From Shewanella polaris (GTDB lineage Bacteria; Pseudomonadota; Gammaproteobacteria; Enterobacterales; Shewanellaceae): 64,000 nucleotides of DNA. The first letter of the stretch is position 1; every line of letters begins with the position of its first letter. A program made the translations under genes and the position numbers. The stretch lies in the NCBI RefSeq assembly GCF_006385555.1, contig NZ_CP041036.1, positions 3,410,001 to 3,474,000 of the forward strand, in the 5' to 3' direction. The notes beneath the pieces are model-generated. The model did no database searches and was not told where the DNA came from. It worked only from the letters and a program-made list of their open reading frames with translations. Of this stretch, positions 21,376 through 31,168 are shown one piece after another.

Positions 21376-21780
21376 TTACTTATGTTTTACTAACTTATCA
21401 AGCATGCCGTTAACAAACTTATGACTATCTTCAGCACCAAAGGCTTTTGCTAACTCAATACCTTCGTTAATGGCCACTTTAAATGGCACATCTTTGCGGA
21501 AGGTTAACTCGTAAGTGGCCAAACGCACAATGGCTTTTTCTACTGGTGACACTTCTTCAAAATTACGGTCAAGATGTGGTTTTAACAACTCATCAATCTG
21601 CGCAGTTTTTGATGCTACACCCGTTAGCAATTCACGAAAATAAGCCACATCAACACCGTCAGTGTTTTGTTCTGTTAAAAACTCATGTTCTACGTCAGCA
21701 ACATTATTTTTACTTAACTGCCATGAATAAATGGCTTGAACGGCTAAACGGCGGGCCTTACGGCGCTCTGAAGGTTTCAT
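21376..21780 (-). CDS. nusB: Transcription antitermination factor NusB
   Basis: NusB binds boxA RNA together with S10 (NusE) and supports antitermination in rRNA operons. The 134-residue all-helical protein has the conserved N-terminus [18 protein letters not shown]. The C-terminal sequence carries [12 protein letters not shown] and [12 protein letters not shown]. It directly follows ribH with a 14-base gap, the usual ribH-nusB arrangement. The length is normal. Confidence 0.96.
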   Translation of the reverse strand: MKPSERRKARRLAVQAIYSWQLSKNNVADVEHEFLTEQNTDGVDVAYFRELLTGVASKTAQIDELLKPHLDRNFEEVSPVEKAIVRLATYELTFRKDVPFKVAINEGIELAKAFGAEDSHKFVNGMLDKLVKHK

Positions 21781-21794
21781 ACTTTTCCTACTAT

Positions 21795-22271
21795 TTACAG
21801 CTGTTGTTCTAATTGTTGCAGTACATTAACCATTTCAAGCAAACTAAGGGCTGCTTCGCCACCTTTGTTACCTGCTTTAGTACCTGAACGTTCAATAGCT
21901 TGCTCAATGGTATCTGTAGTTAATACACCAAACGCAACAGGAAGATCATACTCTAATGCAACTTGTGCAAGACCTTTGTTACATTCACCAGCAACAAAAT
22001 CAAAATGAGGTGTGCCGCCACGAATGACAGCGCCTAATGCTATGATTCCGTCAAACTTTCCACTTGCCGCAACACGTTTAGCGGCAAGGGGTAATTCAAC
22101 TGCACCAGGTACTCGAACAACGGTAATGTTGTCGTCGCTGACCTGGCCGAAACGCTTTAATGTGTCTATTGCACCATCAAGCAGACTTTCAACTAAAAAA
22201 CTATTGAATCGCGATATTACGATCGCCACTTTGGCATTTTTCGCTTCGATATTACCTTGAACTATGTTCAT
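21795..22271 (-). CDS. ribH: 6,7-dimethyl-8-ribityllumazine synthase
   Basis: RibH condenses 5-amino-6-ribitylaminouracil with dihydroxybutanone phosphate, the penultimate step of riboflavin synthesis. The 158-residue protein has the family elements [27 protein letters not shown], the substrate loop [14 protein letters not shown] and [12 protein letters not shown]. The histidine after the GGTPH segment is the catalytic acid-base. It is separated from ribBX by 123 bases that hold a possible extended -10 promoter. Confidence 0.97.
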   Translation of the reverse strand: MNIVQGNIEAKNAKVAIVISRFNSFLVESLLDGAIDTLKRFGQVSDDNITVVRVPGAVELPLAAKRVAASGKFDGIIALGAVIRGGTPHFDFVAGECNKGLAQVALEYDLPVAFGVLTTDTIEQAIERSGTKAGNKGGEAALSLLEMVNVLQQLEQQL

Positions 22272-22324
22272 TCTATCTTACCTAAATTAGCTAAAGCACC
22301 CAGCTCGGGGCAAAAAGAGGCGCT

Positions 22325-22333
22325 ATGATATCA
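22325..22333 (-). promoter_or_regulatory. Candidate extended -10 promoter for ribH-nusB
   Basis: On the minus strand TGATATCAT fits the extended -10 form TG-N-TATAAT with one mismatch, about 54 bases before the ribH ATG. No -35 element is needed for this class and none is clear. The 123-base gap after ribBX makes a separate promoter plausible. Confidence 0.4.
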
Positions 22334-22394
22334 CAGCCGTTAGTCCTGAGCTCTATGCAATTAATGAAATTGTTAAATTTACCATCAGCCAATA

Positions 22395-23498
22395 TTATTC
22401 GGCGATATAATCGGTCACTTCCAAACCAAAACCTGACAATGAATGGTAACGTTTTGGTGAACTTAATAGACGCATACTGGTGACACCTAAACTTGCCAAA
22501 ATTTGCGATCCTACTCCCACACGGCGTGAAGTTCCCTGCCATTGAGCTGGCGCGGGTGATTGACCATTGTCCTCGGCTTCAAATGCTTTGACTTTAGCTA
22601 GAACGTCACTGGTATTTTCGTCATTACCAAGTAACACTAAAACACCACCTTCAGCTGCAATGAGCTCCATGGCTTTTTCTAATGACCAACTACGCTTTTG
22701 GTCGCGTTCTGAATGCAGTAAATCATTAAAGGTATTCTGTAAATGTACCCGCACTAAACAATTTGGCTTCACTTCATCTTTAACTAAGGCATAGTGCAGT
22801 TGATTATCAATAGTGTCTCTAAACGTCACCATAGTAAATTCACCAAAACGGGTAGGCAACTTACATTGAGCTTCACGCACAACAGTGGTTTCATTAGTAT
22901 TACGGTATTCAATTAGGTCTGCAATTGTGCCCATTTTAATGCCATGTTTTTCACTAAACTTGGCTAAATCTGGGTGACGGGCCATGGTGCCATCTTCATT
23001 TAAAATTTCAACAATCGCTGCGGAAGGTTCACATCCCGCTAAGCGAGCTAAATCGCAACCCGCTTCTGTATGGCCTGCTCGAGTTAATACTCCGCCTTCT
23101 TGTGCCATCAATGGGAATATATGACCTGGTTGGACTAAATCTGCAGCCTTAGCATCTTTAGCCACTGCAGCTAGTATCGTCACAGCACGATCATGGGCTG
23201 AAATCCCGGTTGTAACACCCGTTGCCGCCTCTATAGATACTGTAAAGTTGGTTGTAAACTGGGCATTATTGTTAGTAACCATTAAAGGTAAATTAAGTTG
23301 CTGACAACGTTCTTTGGTCAACGTTTGGCAAATTAATCCTCGGCCATAAGTTGCCATAAAGTTGATTGCTTCTGGCGTCACTTTTTCAGCGGCCATGATT
23401 AAATCACCTTCATTCTCTCTGTCTTCATCATCCATCAAGATAACCATTTTACCTTGACGAATATCTTCAATGATTTCTTCTATGCTATGTAACGCCAT
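22395..23498 (-). CDS. ribBA: RibBX: dihydroxybutanone-phosphate synthase with degenerate GTP cyclohydrolase II domain
   Basis: The first part (about residues 1-200) is a complete 3,4-dihydroxy-2-butanone-4-phosphate synthase: [11 protein letters not shown] near the N-terminus binds metal and substrate, and [21 protein letters not shown] is intact. The second part aligns in position with GTP cyclohydrolase II but lacks the zinc-binding cysteines (usual form CLTGDVF...CDCG); the equivalent stretch reads [19 protein letters not shown]. This matches the RibBX class described in Shewanella, which keeps only the RibB reaction. A separate ribA should exist elsewhere. Most annotation tools will label it bifunctional RibBA. 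Confidence 0.93.
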   Translation of the reverse strand: MALHSIEEIIEDIRQGKMVILMDDEDRENEGDLIMAAEKVTPEAINFMATYGRGLICQTLTKERCQQLNLPLMVTNNNAQFTTNFTVSIEAATGVTTGISAHDRAVTILAAVAKDAKAADLVQPGHIFPLMAQEGGVLTRAGHTEAGCDLARLAGCEPSAAIVEILNEDGTMARHPDLAKFSEKHGIKMGTIADLIEYRNTNETTVVREAQCKLPTRFGEFTMVTFRDTIDNQLHYALVKDEVKPNCLVRVHLQNTFNDLLHSERDQKRSWSLEKAMELIAAEGGVLVLLGNDENTSDVLAKVKAFEAEDNGQSPAPAQWQGTSRRVGVGSQILASLGVTSMRLLSSPKRYHSLSGFGLEVTDYIAE

Positions 23499-23598
23499 TG
23501 TCAGACCTTTATTAATTTAGTTATTGATTTAATCTTGAGGTATTAAATCTATTGGTAATATTTTTTTGTTTGGGCACAAATATTATTTACTGTGGTCG

Positions 23599-24258
23599 TT
23601 AACGCAAAAAACCTGACTTAGCGAGCAGTTCCATTGTCACACCAGATGTAGGCGGTGTATGCTCTGCTTGAGGCTGCATTAAACGTTCTAAATAACGAGC
23701 AATCAAATCGACTTCAATATTGACACTATCACCGACTTTTAGATCCACCAGCGTAGTTTCACCCGCAGTGTGAGGCACTATGGTTAACCTGAAACGTGCT
23801 CCATCAACTTCATTAACAGTTAAACTAACGCCATCAATTGTAATCGACCCTTTATGTGCGATATATCGTTGTAATGAAACTGGAGCCACTAACCAAAATT
23901 CTATTGCCTTGCCTCGATAAGCACATTGCTCAACCTTAGCAATCCCATCAACATGGCCGCTGACCATATGTCCGCCCAACCTTGTGGTGGCTGACACCGC
24001 TTTTTCAAGATTTACCTTTTGGCCAACTTGATAATGACTGAAACCAGTTAATCCAACCGTTTCGGCCGAAATATCTGCAACATAGCCATCAACCAACCGT
24101 TCAACTACGGTTAGACACACTCCGTTTGTGGCGATGCTGTCACCTAGCTTTACATCAGCCAAATCTAACTTTCCACTGGCAACGGTTAAACGAATATCGT
24201 TACCTTTGCGATCAATTTTACGTAATGTACCAAGGGCTTCGATTATCCCAGTAAACAT
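23599..24258 (-). CDS. ribE: Riboflavin synthase, alpha subunit type
   Basis: This enzyme dismutates two lumazine molecules to riboflavin, the last step of the pathway. The 219-residue protein has the two internal lumazine-binding repeats. One starts with MFTGIIEALG and contains NGVCLTV; the other contains GHMVSGHVDG and DGVSLTVNEV. It lies between ribD and ribBX in the same operon. The MFTGII start is diagnostic. Called ribE or ribC depending on the organism. Confidence 0.97.
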   Translation of the reverse strand: MFTGIIEALGTLRKIDRKGNDIRLTVASGKLDLADVKLGDSIATNGVCLTVVERLVDGYVADISAETVGLTGFSHYQVGQKVNLEKAVSATTRLGGHMVSGHVDGIAKVEQCAYRGKAIEFWLVAPVSLQRYIAHKGSITIDGVSLTVNEVDGARFRLTIVPHTAGETTLVDLKVGDSVNIEVDLIARYLERLMQPQAEHTPPTSGVTMELLAKSGFLR

Positions 24259-24322
24259 AATGACTCACTTTTTGCTTTTAAACTTTGCTATTGCTCAGGT
24301 TTTAGGCTTCACAACTCGCACA

Positions 24323-25468
24323 TTAATATGGTTGATTATATCTGAGGATATATCGCTTATCTTGTCCAACGTTGCGCTCATCAATTAAGTGCAATGCAGG
24401 AATTTGCTCCATTGCATTATAATCAGGTAACTGCAACATATTCCGTCCATGGCTGCCTAATAGTTTAGGCGCCTGATAAAGTACGATATCGTCAGCTAAG
24501 TTTTGAGCGACAAATGCCCCAGCTAAAGTGGCGCCCGCTTCAACCAATACAGCATTAGCATTTTCACCTAAATACGTTAGCAAGGCTAATAACGGGATTC
24601 TACCTGACGAGTCACACTCTAATACTAAAAAAGACACATGCTCAGGAAATGTCGCTTTAACACTGTCTGCATAATGACGACCAGAAACTAACAATATCGG
24701 ACTTTTAATCGCAAACAACTGTTGAGCTGCAGTTAATCTTGCTCGACTATCGAGCACCACTCTTAAAGGTTGGAATATTTCATCTTTGGTATGATGAGTA
24801 GTTAGTTCACCTAACGCTTCATAGCGAACATTTAAGCTAGGATCATCAACAAGAATGGTTTCAACACCGGTGATTAATGCGCAATGGCTAGCACGATACT
24901 TTTGTACATCTGCTCGTGCAGCTTCACCGGTAATCCACTTTGATACCCCATTAGATAACGCAGTTTTACCGTCTAAACTGGCGGCTATTTTAACCGTAAC
25001 CCAAGGAAGTCCTGTCTTCATCCGCTTCATAAAACCAAGGTTAAGCGCATAAGCTTGTTCTGTCAGTAATCCCACATCAACCTGAATATCTGCATCACGA
25101 AGCATGTTAATACCTCTGCCAGACACTTCTGGGTTAGCATCAGTAACAGCAACCACAACTCTAGCTACCTTGGCGTTTATCAAGCCTAAAGCGCAAGGTG
25201 GCGTGCGGCCATAATGACTACAAGGTTCAAGAGTGACATAAGCGGTCGCGCCTTCGGTAGAAAAGCCATTATCAAACGCCATTTGAAGAGCATTGACTTC
25301 GGCATGCCCTTGGCCTGCTCGTTGATGAAAACCTTCACCAATAATCTGTCCATCAGCAACAATCACACATCCCACACAAGGATTGGGCCGAGTGGTATAA
25401 CGTCCCCGCTCTGCCAACATAATGGCACGGCTCATCATTTCAATATCGAAGCTAGACCAGTTAGGCAT
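24323..25468 (-). CDS. ribD: Bifunctional riboflavin deaminase/reductase RibD
   Basis: RibD deaminates the pyrimidine intermediate and then reduces its ribosyl side chain. The N-terminal deaminase has the zinc ligands in HAEVNAL and in PCSHYGRTPPC. The C-terminal reductase domain (from about residue 150) has the NADPH-binding VKIAASLDGK and the later LVEAGATLAGAF. The 381 residues are the normal length for the fused form. It follows nrdR closely, the standard nrdR-ribD arrangement. Confidence 0.97.
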   Translation of the reverse strand: MPNWSSFDIEMMSRAIMLAERGRYTTRPNPCVGCVIVADGQIIGEGFHQRAGQGHAEVNALQMAFDNGFSTEGATAYVTLEPCSHYGRTPPCALGLINAKVARVVVAVTDANPEVSGRGINMLRDADIQVDVGLLTEQAYALNLGFMKRMKTGLPWVTVKIAASLDGKTALSNGVSKWITGEAARADVQKYRASHCALITGVETILVDDPSLNVRYEALGELTTHHTKDEIFQPLRVVLDSRARLTAAQQLFAIKSPILLVSGRHYADSVKATFPEHVSFLVLECDSSGRIPLLALLTYLGENANAVLVEAGATLAGAFVAQNLADDIVLYQAPKLLGSHGRNMLQLPDYNAMEQIPALHLIDERNVGQDKRYILRYNQPY

Positions 25469-25545
25469 GGTAGGTATCTCTTTTCCGATGCGATGTTATT
25501 TACACGAGTGACACATCACACGATAAACATTGCTTTAATCAGTAA

Positions 25546-25995
25546 TTATTTTTGCAGTTTAGCTATGGCTTCACCAAATTGAGACACATCTTCAAAGGCT
25601 CGGTACACAGACGCAAAGCGAATGTAGGCAACCTTATCAAGGCTCATTAACTGTTCCATCATTAGATTACCAATCATTTCAGAGTTAACTTCACGTTCGC
25701 CAGTGGCTCGCAATGTTGATTTGATTTTGGTGAGAGCTTGCTCTATTTCATCAATTGAGACTGGACGTTTTTCAACTGCCCGCAACATGCCTCCACGCAG
25801 CTTATCTTCATCAAAGGGTTGCCGAGTTCCGTCGCGTTTTATGACGCGAGGCATGACTAATTCAGCGCCTTCAAATGTGGTAAAACGTTCATGGCATTCG
25901 GTACATTCCCGGCGGCGACGGACTTGGTGACCATCTGCCACTAAACGAGAATCTATAACTTTGGTATCGGTCGCGCTACAAAAAGGGCAATGCAT
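25546..25995 (-). CDS. nrdR: Transcriptional repressor NrdR
   Basis: NrdR senses the ATP/dATP ratio and represses ribonucleotide reductase genes. The 149-residue protein has a zinc ribbon with C3, C6, C31 and C34, a basic patch (RRRRE) within it, and an ATP-cone domain from about residue 49 ([16 protein letters not shown]). It is the first gene of the rib-nus segment and is separated from glyA by a strong terminator. No NrdR box was identified in the window. Confidence 0.97.
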   Translation of the reverse strand: MHCPFCSATDTKVIDSRLVADGHQVRRRRECTECHERFTTFEGAELVMPRVIKRDGTRQPFDEDKLRGGMLRAVEKRPVSIDEIEQALTKIKSTLRATGEREVNSEMIGNLMMEQLMSLDKVAYIRFASVYRAFEDVSQFGEAIAKLQK

Positions 25996-26010
25996 TGAAC
26001 CTCCTGCAGA

Positions 26011-26041
26011 AAAAAAATGGCCGCTAACAATTAGCGGCCAT
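26011..26041 (-). terminator. Rho-independent terminator of glyA
   Basis: A perfect stem ATGGCCGCTAA/TTAGCGGCCAT is followed on the minus strand by a run of at least seven T. It ends glyA transcription and lies just before the nrdR start. Confidence 0.92.
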
Positions 26042-26104
26042 TAAAGTTTATCCTATTTGCGACACAAGGTTAACCTAAACCTGTATGCCTATCATCAATA
26101 GCGA

Positions 26105-27358
26105 TTAACCATATACAGGGAATTTAGCACACAAGGCCAATACTTGGCCTTTAACGCGCTCAATAACTGCAGTGTCAGATACATCATCTAAAATATCGCA
26201 AATCCAACCGGTTAATTCTTTTGCTTCAGCTTCTTTAAAGCCGCGACGAGTAATAGCCGGTGAACCAATGCGGATACCAGAAGTAACAAACGGTGAACGC
26301 GGATCGTTTGGCACTGAGTTTTTGTTAACAGTAATGTTTGCATTACCCAATGCAGCATCAGCTTCTTTACCTGTTAAATCACGGCCAATTAAGTCCACCA
26401 ACATTAAATGGTTTTCTGTACCACCAGAGACGATTTTATAACCGCGAGCTAAAAACACTTCAACCATAGCTTTTGCATTTTTAACCACTTGTTGTTGATA
26501 TACTTTAAACTCTGGCTCTAATGCCTCTTTAAATGCAACCGCTTTACCCGCGATAACATGCATTAACGGGCCGCCTTGGCCACCTGGGAATACCGCAGAG
26601 TTAAGTTTTTTGTATAACACTTCGTCATCGGCTGCAGAAATAATAATCCCGCCGCGTGGGCCAGCTAATGTTTTATGTGTTGTAGACGTAACGACATGGG
26701 CATGTGGGACTGGTGTTGGATAAACACCAGCAGCAATTAAGCCTGCAACGTGGGCCATATCAACAAATAAGTACGCACCAATTTTATCAGCAATTTCGCG
26801 CATTTTAGCCCAATCAACTATTCCTGAAAACGCTGAGAAACCGCCGATCATCATCTTAGGCTTATGCTCAATTGCTAAGCGTTCCATTTCGTTATAGTCA
26901 ATTTTGCCAGACTCATCGATACCGTAAGGAATAATGTTATAAAGTTTGCCAGAGAAGTTAACTGGAGAACCGTGAGTTAAATGACCACCATGAGCCAAGT
27001 TCATCCCTAAAACGGTATCACCTGGTTGCAATAGCGCCATGAAGACAGCGCTGTTTGCTTGTGAGCCTGAATGAGGCTGCACATTGGCGTAAGTTGCACC
27101 AAATAATTCTTTTGCACGTTCAATCGCTAATGTTTCAACCACATCAACGAATTCACACCCACCATAGTAACGCTTACCTGGATAACCTTCGGCATACTTG
27201 TTGGTTAACTGAGAACCTTGCGCTTCCATCACACGTGGACTGGTATAGTTTTCAGACGCGATCAATTCGATGTGTTCTTCTTGACGACAAGTTTCGTCTT
27301 CAATGGCTTTAAATAATTCTGGATCATAATCCGCAATATTCATCGCTTTCTTCAACAT
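26105..27358 (-). CDS. glyA: Serine hydroxymethyltransferase
   Basis: GlyA converts serine and tetrahydrofolate to glycine and methylene-tetrahydrofolate and is the main source of one-carbon units. The 417-residue protein has the expected start [15 protein letters not shown] and the substrate-binding [13 protein letters not shown]. The PLP lysine lies in [16 protein letters not shown]. It is transcribed divergently from ettA across a 261-base gap with inverted repeats (around 27388-27415) that could be regulatory. The terminator downstream makes it monocistronic. Confidence 0.98.
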   Translation of the reverse strand: MLKKAMNIADYDPELFKAIEDETCRQEEHIELIASENYTSPRVMEAQGSQLTNKYAEGYPGKRYYGGCEFVDVVETLAIERAKELFGATYANVQPHSGSQANSAVFMALLQPGDTVLGMNLAHGGHLTHGSPVNFSGKLYNIIPYGIDESGKIDYNEMERLAIEHKPKMMIGGFSAFSGIVDWAKMREIADKIGAYLFVDMAHVAGLIAAGVYPTPVPHAHVVTSTTHKTLAGPRGGIIISAADDEVLYKKLNSAVFPGGQGGPLMHVIAGKAVAFKEALEPEFKVYQQQVVKNAKAMVEVFLARGYKIVSGGTENHLMLVDLIGRDLTGKEADAALGNANITVNKNSVPNDPRSPFVTSGIRIGSPAITRRGFKEAEAKELTGWICDILDDVSDTAVIERVKGQVLALCAKFPVYG

Positions 27359-27555
27359 GGTAGCTCCAACATCATTATCTATATAGTAGGGTTGCGCGGT
27401 ATTCTACCCTGCAACGATAATGATTTACAGTAGAAACAACATGAAATTCACTGTGTTCTTAATACAAAACGATTCATGTTTAAGCGACAAATCAATCTAA
27501 TTAAGCAGCTTGTTTAAGCTTAAAAACACCCAAAATTAAATCATACAATTGCTTG

Positions 27556-27583
27556 TTGAGTTCAGCTCATAATGCAGTAGAAT
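27556..27583 (+). promoter_or_regulatory. Candidate ettA promoter
   Basis: TTGAGT and TAGAAT are separated by 16 bases and end 36 bases before the ettA ATG. The match is moderate to good (4/6 and 5/6). Confidence 0.5.
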
Positions 27584-27619
27584 TATCTTCATCTTTGTTG
27601 ACAATTAGACAGTATCATT

Positions 27620-29287
27620 ATGGCTCAATTTGTATACAGCATGCTTAGAGTGGGTAAGATTGTCCCGCCTAAAAAGCAAATATTAAAAGACATTTCTCTA
27701 AGTTTCTTTCCCGGCGCAAAAATTGGTGTACTCGGATTAAACGGTTCAGGTAAATCAACTCTACTGCGCATTATGGCGGGTATCGATACCGAAATAGAAG
27801 GTGAAGCAAGGCCGATGCCCGGTCTAAAAATTGGTTATTTACCGCAAGAACCTCGCTTAAACGAACAACAAACCGTTCGCGAAGCTGTTGAAGAGGCATT
27901 AAGCGAAGCCAAAAATGCATTAATACGCTTAGATGAAGTTTATACTGCTTATGCAGAGCCAGATGCAGACTTCGATGCCCTAGCTAAAGAGCAAGGCGAA
28001 TTAGAAGCTATTATTCAATCTCAAGATGCCCATAACCTTGATCATATTCTTGAACGAGCGGCAAACGCATTACGTCTACCAGATTGGGATGAAAAAATTG
28101 CAGTGCTCTCAGGTGGTGAACGTCGCCGTGTAGCCATTTGTCGCCTGTTACTTGAAAAACCAGAGATGCTGTTACTTGACGAACCAACCAACCATTTGGA
28201 TGCTGAATCAGTGGCATGGTTAGAGCACTTCTTACAAGAATATAACGGTACCGTAGTGGCCATTACCCATGACCGCTACTTCTTAGATAATGCCGCAGGT
28301 TGGATTTTAGAACTCGACCGTGGTGAAGGTATTCCATGGGAAGGTAACTACTCTTCATGGCTTGAGCAAAAAAATGCCCGTTTACAGCAAGAATCTTCAA
28401 CTGAAAGTGCTCGTCAAAAAACCATTGCAAAAGAATTAGAATGGGTGCGCCAAGGTGCTAAAGGTCGTCAGTCTAAAGGCAAGGCCCGTATGGCTCGCTT
28501 TGAAGAATTGAACACTAACGATTATCAAAAGCGTAACGAAACCAATGAATTGTTTATTCCACCAGGACCTCGCTTAGGCGACAAAGTTATTGAAGTGACT
28601 AATTTAACCAAGTCATATGGTGACCGCGTTCTGATTGATGATTTGACATTCACGGTTCCTAAGGGGGCTATCGTCGGCATTATTGGTGCTAATGGTGCAG
28701 GTAAATCAACCTTATTCAAAATGATCTCAGGCGAAGAACAACCAGACAGTGGCTCTATTTCTGTCGGTGATTCGGTTCAAATTGCGTCAGTTGATCAGTT
28801 CCGTGACTCAATGAATGATAAAAATACCGTGTGGCAAGAGATTTCTGGCGGCCAAGATATTATGCGCATCAACAACACTGAAATTTCTAGCCGTGCTTAC
28901 GTAGGCCGCTTTAACTTCCGTGGTGGCGATCAGCAAAAAATAATTGGTTCATTATCGGGTGGTGAGCGTAACCGAGTCCACTTAGCCAAATTATTACAAG
29001 CCGGTGGCAACGTATTATTACTCGACGAACCAACCAATGATCTAGATGTAGAAACACTGCGTGCACTAGAAGAAGCGTTATTAGAGTTTCCTGGTTGTGC
29101 AATGGTTATTTCCCATGACCGTTGGTTCCTAGACCGTATTGCGACTCACATTCTTGATTACCGTGACGAAGGTAAAGTGAGTTTCTATGAAGGAAACTAT
29201 ACTGAATATTCTAACTGGCTAAAAGAGACTTTAGGAACAGATATAATGGAACCGCATAGGTTAAAATATAAGCGTTTAAATAAGTAA
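27620..29287 (+). CDS. ettA: Energy-dependent translational throttle protein EttA (ABC-F)
   Basis: EttA binds the ribosomal E site and gates the first steps of elongation according to the ADP/ATP ratio. The 555-residue protein contains two ABC cassettes without membrane segments. Walker A motifs are GLNGSGKST and GANGAGKST. The signatures are LSGGERRRVAI and LSGGERNRVHL, each leading into a Walker B of the LLLDEPTN type (followed by HLD, then DLD). The linker is rich in Arg/Lys (RQGAKGRQSKGKARM), typical of EttA. Length and order match E. coli EttA (YjjK). Confidence 0.97.
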   Translation: MAQFVYSMLRVGKIVPPKKQILKDISLSFFPGAKIGVLGLNGSGKSTLLRIMAGIDTEIEGEARPMPGLKIGYLPQEPRLNEQQTVREAVEEALSEAKNALIRLDEVYTAYAEPDADFDALAKEQGELEAIIQSQDAHNLDHILERAANALRLPDWDEKIAVLSGGERRRVAICRLLLEKPEMLLLDEPTNHLDAESVAWLEHFLQEYNGTVVAITHDRYFLDNAAGWILELDRGEGIPWEGNYSSWLEQKNARLQQESSTESARQKTIAKELEWVRQGAKGRQSKGKARMARFEELNTNDYQKRNETNELFIPPGPRLGDKVIEVTNLTKSYGDRVLIDDLTFTVPKGAIVGIIGANGAGKSTLFKMISGEEQPDSGSISVGDSVQIASVDQFRDSMNDKNTVWQEISGGQDIMRINNTEISSRAYVGRFNFRGGDQQKIIGSLSGGERNRVHLAKLLQAGGNVLLLDEPTNDLDVETLRALEEALLEFPGCAMVISHDRWFLDRIATHILDYRDEGKVSFYEGNYTEYSNWLKETLGTDIMEPHRLKYKRLNK

Positions 29288-29313
29288 TTATTATAAAACC
29301 AAATATATTATAG

Positions 29314-29345
29314 AATAAAGCGGAGCCTCAGTGCTCCGCTTTATT
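29314..29345 (+). terminator. Rho-independent terminator of ettA
   Basis: A 13-bp perfect stem AATAAAGCGGAGC/GCTCCGCTTTATT with a 6-base loop begins 27 bases after the ettA stop and ends in a T-rich stretch. Confidence 0.88.
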
Positions 29346-29442
29346 ATTTAACCGTATTTGAGAGGTTATAATTAATACTGTTCAATTGAGATAGTAACTC
29401 AAAAATTTGTGAATTTATTGTGAGCAATGCACGACAATCTGT

Positions 29443-29471
29443 TTGTAAAGCTAAAATAACTTCAGTATTAT
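29443..29471 (+). promoter_or_regulatory. Candidate promoter for the secreted repeat protein
   Basis: TTGTAA and TATTAT are separated by 17 bases, about 100 bases before the GTG start at 29572. It is a reasonable sigma-70 match in an otherwise AT-rich region, so chance similarity cannot be excluded. Confidence 0.35.
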
Positions 29472-29571
29472 AAAATATTAACGGATTATGTTACTCTTTG
29501 CTGATTATGCTCAGCGTATTACAGAGTGTTGATGGTTCCAGCTTGTAGAGAAATTTAATGGAGATACCAGT

Positions 29572-30915
29572 GTGATATACGGTTCAATTAGCCTTGCTTT
29601 ATTGTGCTTATACGCAAGCAACTCATTTGCGGCACTCGAAATTATTACCACGTCAGAAAAGCTGGCTCTTCCGACATCCGAAGTCATTACTACGTCAGAA
29701 AAACCGACTATTCCGGCCCTTGAAGCCATTGCCACGTCAGAAGAACCAGTTATTCCGGCTCTTGAAGTCATTACCGCGTTAGAAAAGCAAACTTTCGATA
29801 CAATTGAACAACAATATAATATTGATACTCTGCTAATCACGGTGAACGACAGATTTTCACAGCTCAATAAAAAAGCTTACGACATAGAAGGTCTGAAAAA
29901 ATCAATTATTTCAGAGCAACAACGTTATGATGAGCTTATTGCCGAATTACCTAAAATTATTCGTGCAAAATCGAATATTGCCGAAACATATAAGCAAATA
30001 GAAGCGTCTATTTATTCTGTCGATAAATTAACTCAAGAAGCAGAAGATGATATTAAACGTCTTCAAACTGAAAAAGTAGAAATCTTAGCTGAATATGAAG
30101 CCATAAATAAAAAGCGTGCCGATAAAAGTCAACAATTATTTAAACTCAAAACAGAAATAACTAACCGTTTACTTGCTGATTTATCAAAACCAGACAGTAC
30201 ATTCCCAGTGAATATAAATGGCGCAACTGAATGTTCAAAATATCAATCGATTGCTGATTGTTTGAAAGAATCTAAAAGTAGCATTTTATCGAATACTCGT
30301 AATGAATCTCCATTTTTAAATGAAAAAAGTGTTTTATTATCATACGAAGTTCTTGACGCCAACATGAACATGAAAGGTGACTTACATTATAAAGTTGCAA
30401 TGCAATTTAAGCCTTCTTATAACAATAAAATCGATGCTAGGTTGAATGAAGAACTAGGCCTAAAATCAGCGATGGTGACATTAAACAGTGACGTACCAGC
30501 AGATTGGTACATAAATGGTGTAAAAATTGGCACCGGTAAAAAACTATCCCATGAGATTCCACTCGGTAAACACGGTATTTTAGCTTCTTATCAAAATCAA
30601 GATAAATCCAGTGTAGAAACAATTGAAGCGAGTGGGGTTTTTAATTACAACTTTAATCACTTGATACCGACTAAAACTAGTAAAGCAGTCACAACAGAAG
30701 CCCCAAAAGTCGAACAAAACACAACAACACAACAACCGACAGCTCAAAAAACGAAAACAAAATATTCACTATTTTCAGACCAAGCCAGTTTTGAATTAAA
30801 TGATGAAGATGTTAACAAGTCATCACCAAACAAAAGTATTGGTTATTTTATGGGGTTAACCCCTGTGAATAAAAAACAGACTATTGAAATTACGAACGAA
30901 CCTATCGAAAAATAA
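29572..30915 (+). CDS. Secreted protein with 14-residue tandem repeats, coiled coil and PEGA-like domain
   Basis: I do not recognise this 447-residue protein as a named family. Translation starts at GTG after GGAG with 9-base spacing. A signal peptide ends near SFA-ALE (about residue 21), but its n-region lacks a positive charge. Residues 23-73 are three and a half copies of a 14-residue repeat (EVITTSEKPTIPAL type). A charged coiled coil follows (about 85-205), then a possible disulfide pair C221/C230. A PEGA-like segment comes next (about 300-345: LNSDVPADWYINGVKIG). The tail is Thr/Gln-rich. It probably acts in the periplasm or cell envelope; PEGA-like domains suggest surface or protein binding. 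Confidence 0.72.
   Translation: MIYGSISLALLCLYASNSFAALEIITTSEKLALPTSEVITTSEKPTIPALEAIATSEEPVIPALEVITALEKQTFDTIEQQYNIDTLLITVNDRFSQLNKKAYDIEGLKKSIISEQQRYDELIAELPKIIRAKSNIAETYKQIEASIYSVDKLTQEAEDDIKRLQTEKVEILAEYEAINKKRADKSQQLFKLKTEITNRLLADLSKPDSTFPVNINGATECSKYQSIADCLKESKSSILSNTRNESPFLNEKSVLLSYEVLDANMNMKGDLHYKVAMQFKPSYNNKIDARLNEELGLKSAMVTLNSDVPADWYINGVKIGTGKKLSHEIPLGKHGILASYQNQDKSSVETIEASGVFNYNFNHLIPTKTSKAVTTEAPKVEQNTTTQQPTAQKTKTKYSLFSDQASFELNDEDVNKSSPNKSIGYFMGLTPVNKKQTIEITNEPIEK
29638..29790 (+). repeat. 42-bp tandem repeats inside the secreted protein gene
   Basis: Three full copies (29638-29679, 29680-29721, 29722-29763) and one partial copy (29764-29790) encode 14-residue units beginning E-[IVA]-I-[TA]-[TA]-S/L-E-[KE]. 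The DNA copies are diverged but in register, so this is an in-frame coding minisatellite that can change length by slippage. Confidence 0.85.
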
Positions 30916-30970
30916 AAGTTAAAATAGTCCCATCAGCTTTAACTCACTAATAATTCAGCTGAAATATAAA

Positions 30971-31003
30971 TAAAAGCCATATCAAATGATATGGCTTTTA
31001 TTT
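30971..31003 (+). terminator. Rho-independent terminator after the secreted repeat protein
   Basis: A perfect 13-bp stem TAAAAGCCATATC/GATATGGCTTTTA with an AAAT loop is followed by TTT. It lies 55 bases after the stop codon. Confidence 0.82.
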
Positions 31004-31168
31004 CCCCATTCCTTATGATTAATGGGGAAATAGAAATGCGACTTGTTACAAAAATATCAAAAGCTTTACATTACTTTACTCTTTACTCAAAAGAAAAAAA
31101 TTACAATAACCAACTATTACTGACAAGCTACTCGTTAGCCAAATGCCGCCGCGTTACACTCCCCTTAA

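Noticed and set aside
23499..23598. Possible FMN riboswitch within the rib operon
   Set aside because: The gap is only about 100 bases and lacks the conserved FMN-element sequences; Shewanella usually has this element before another ribB copy.
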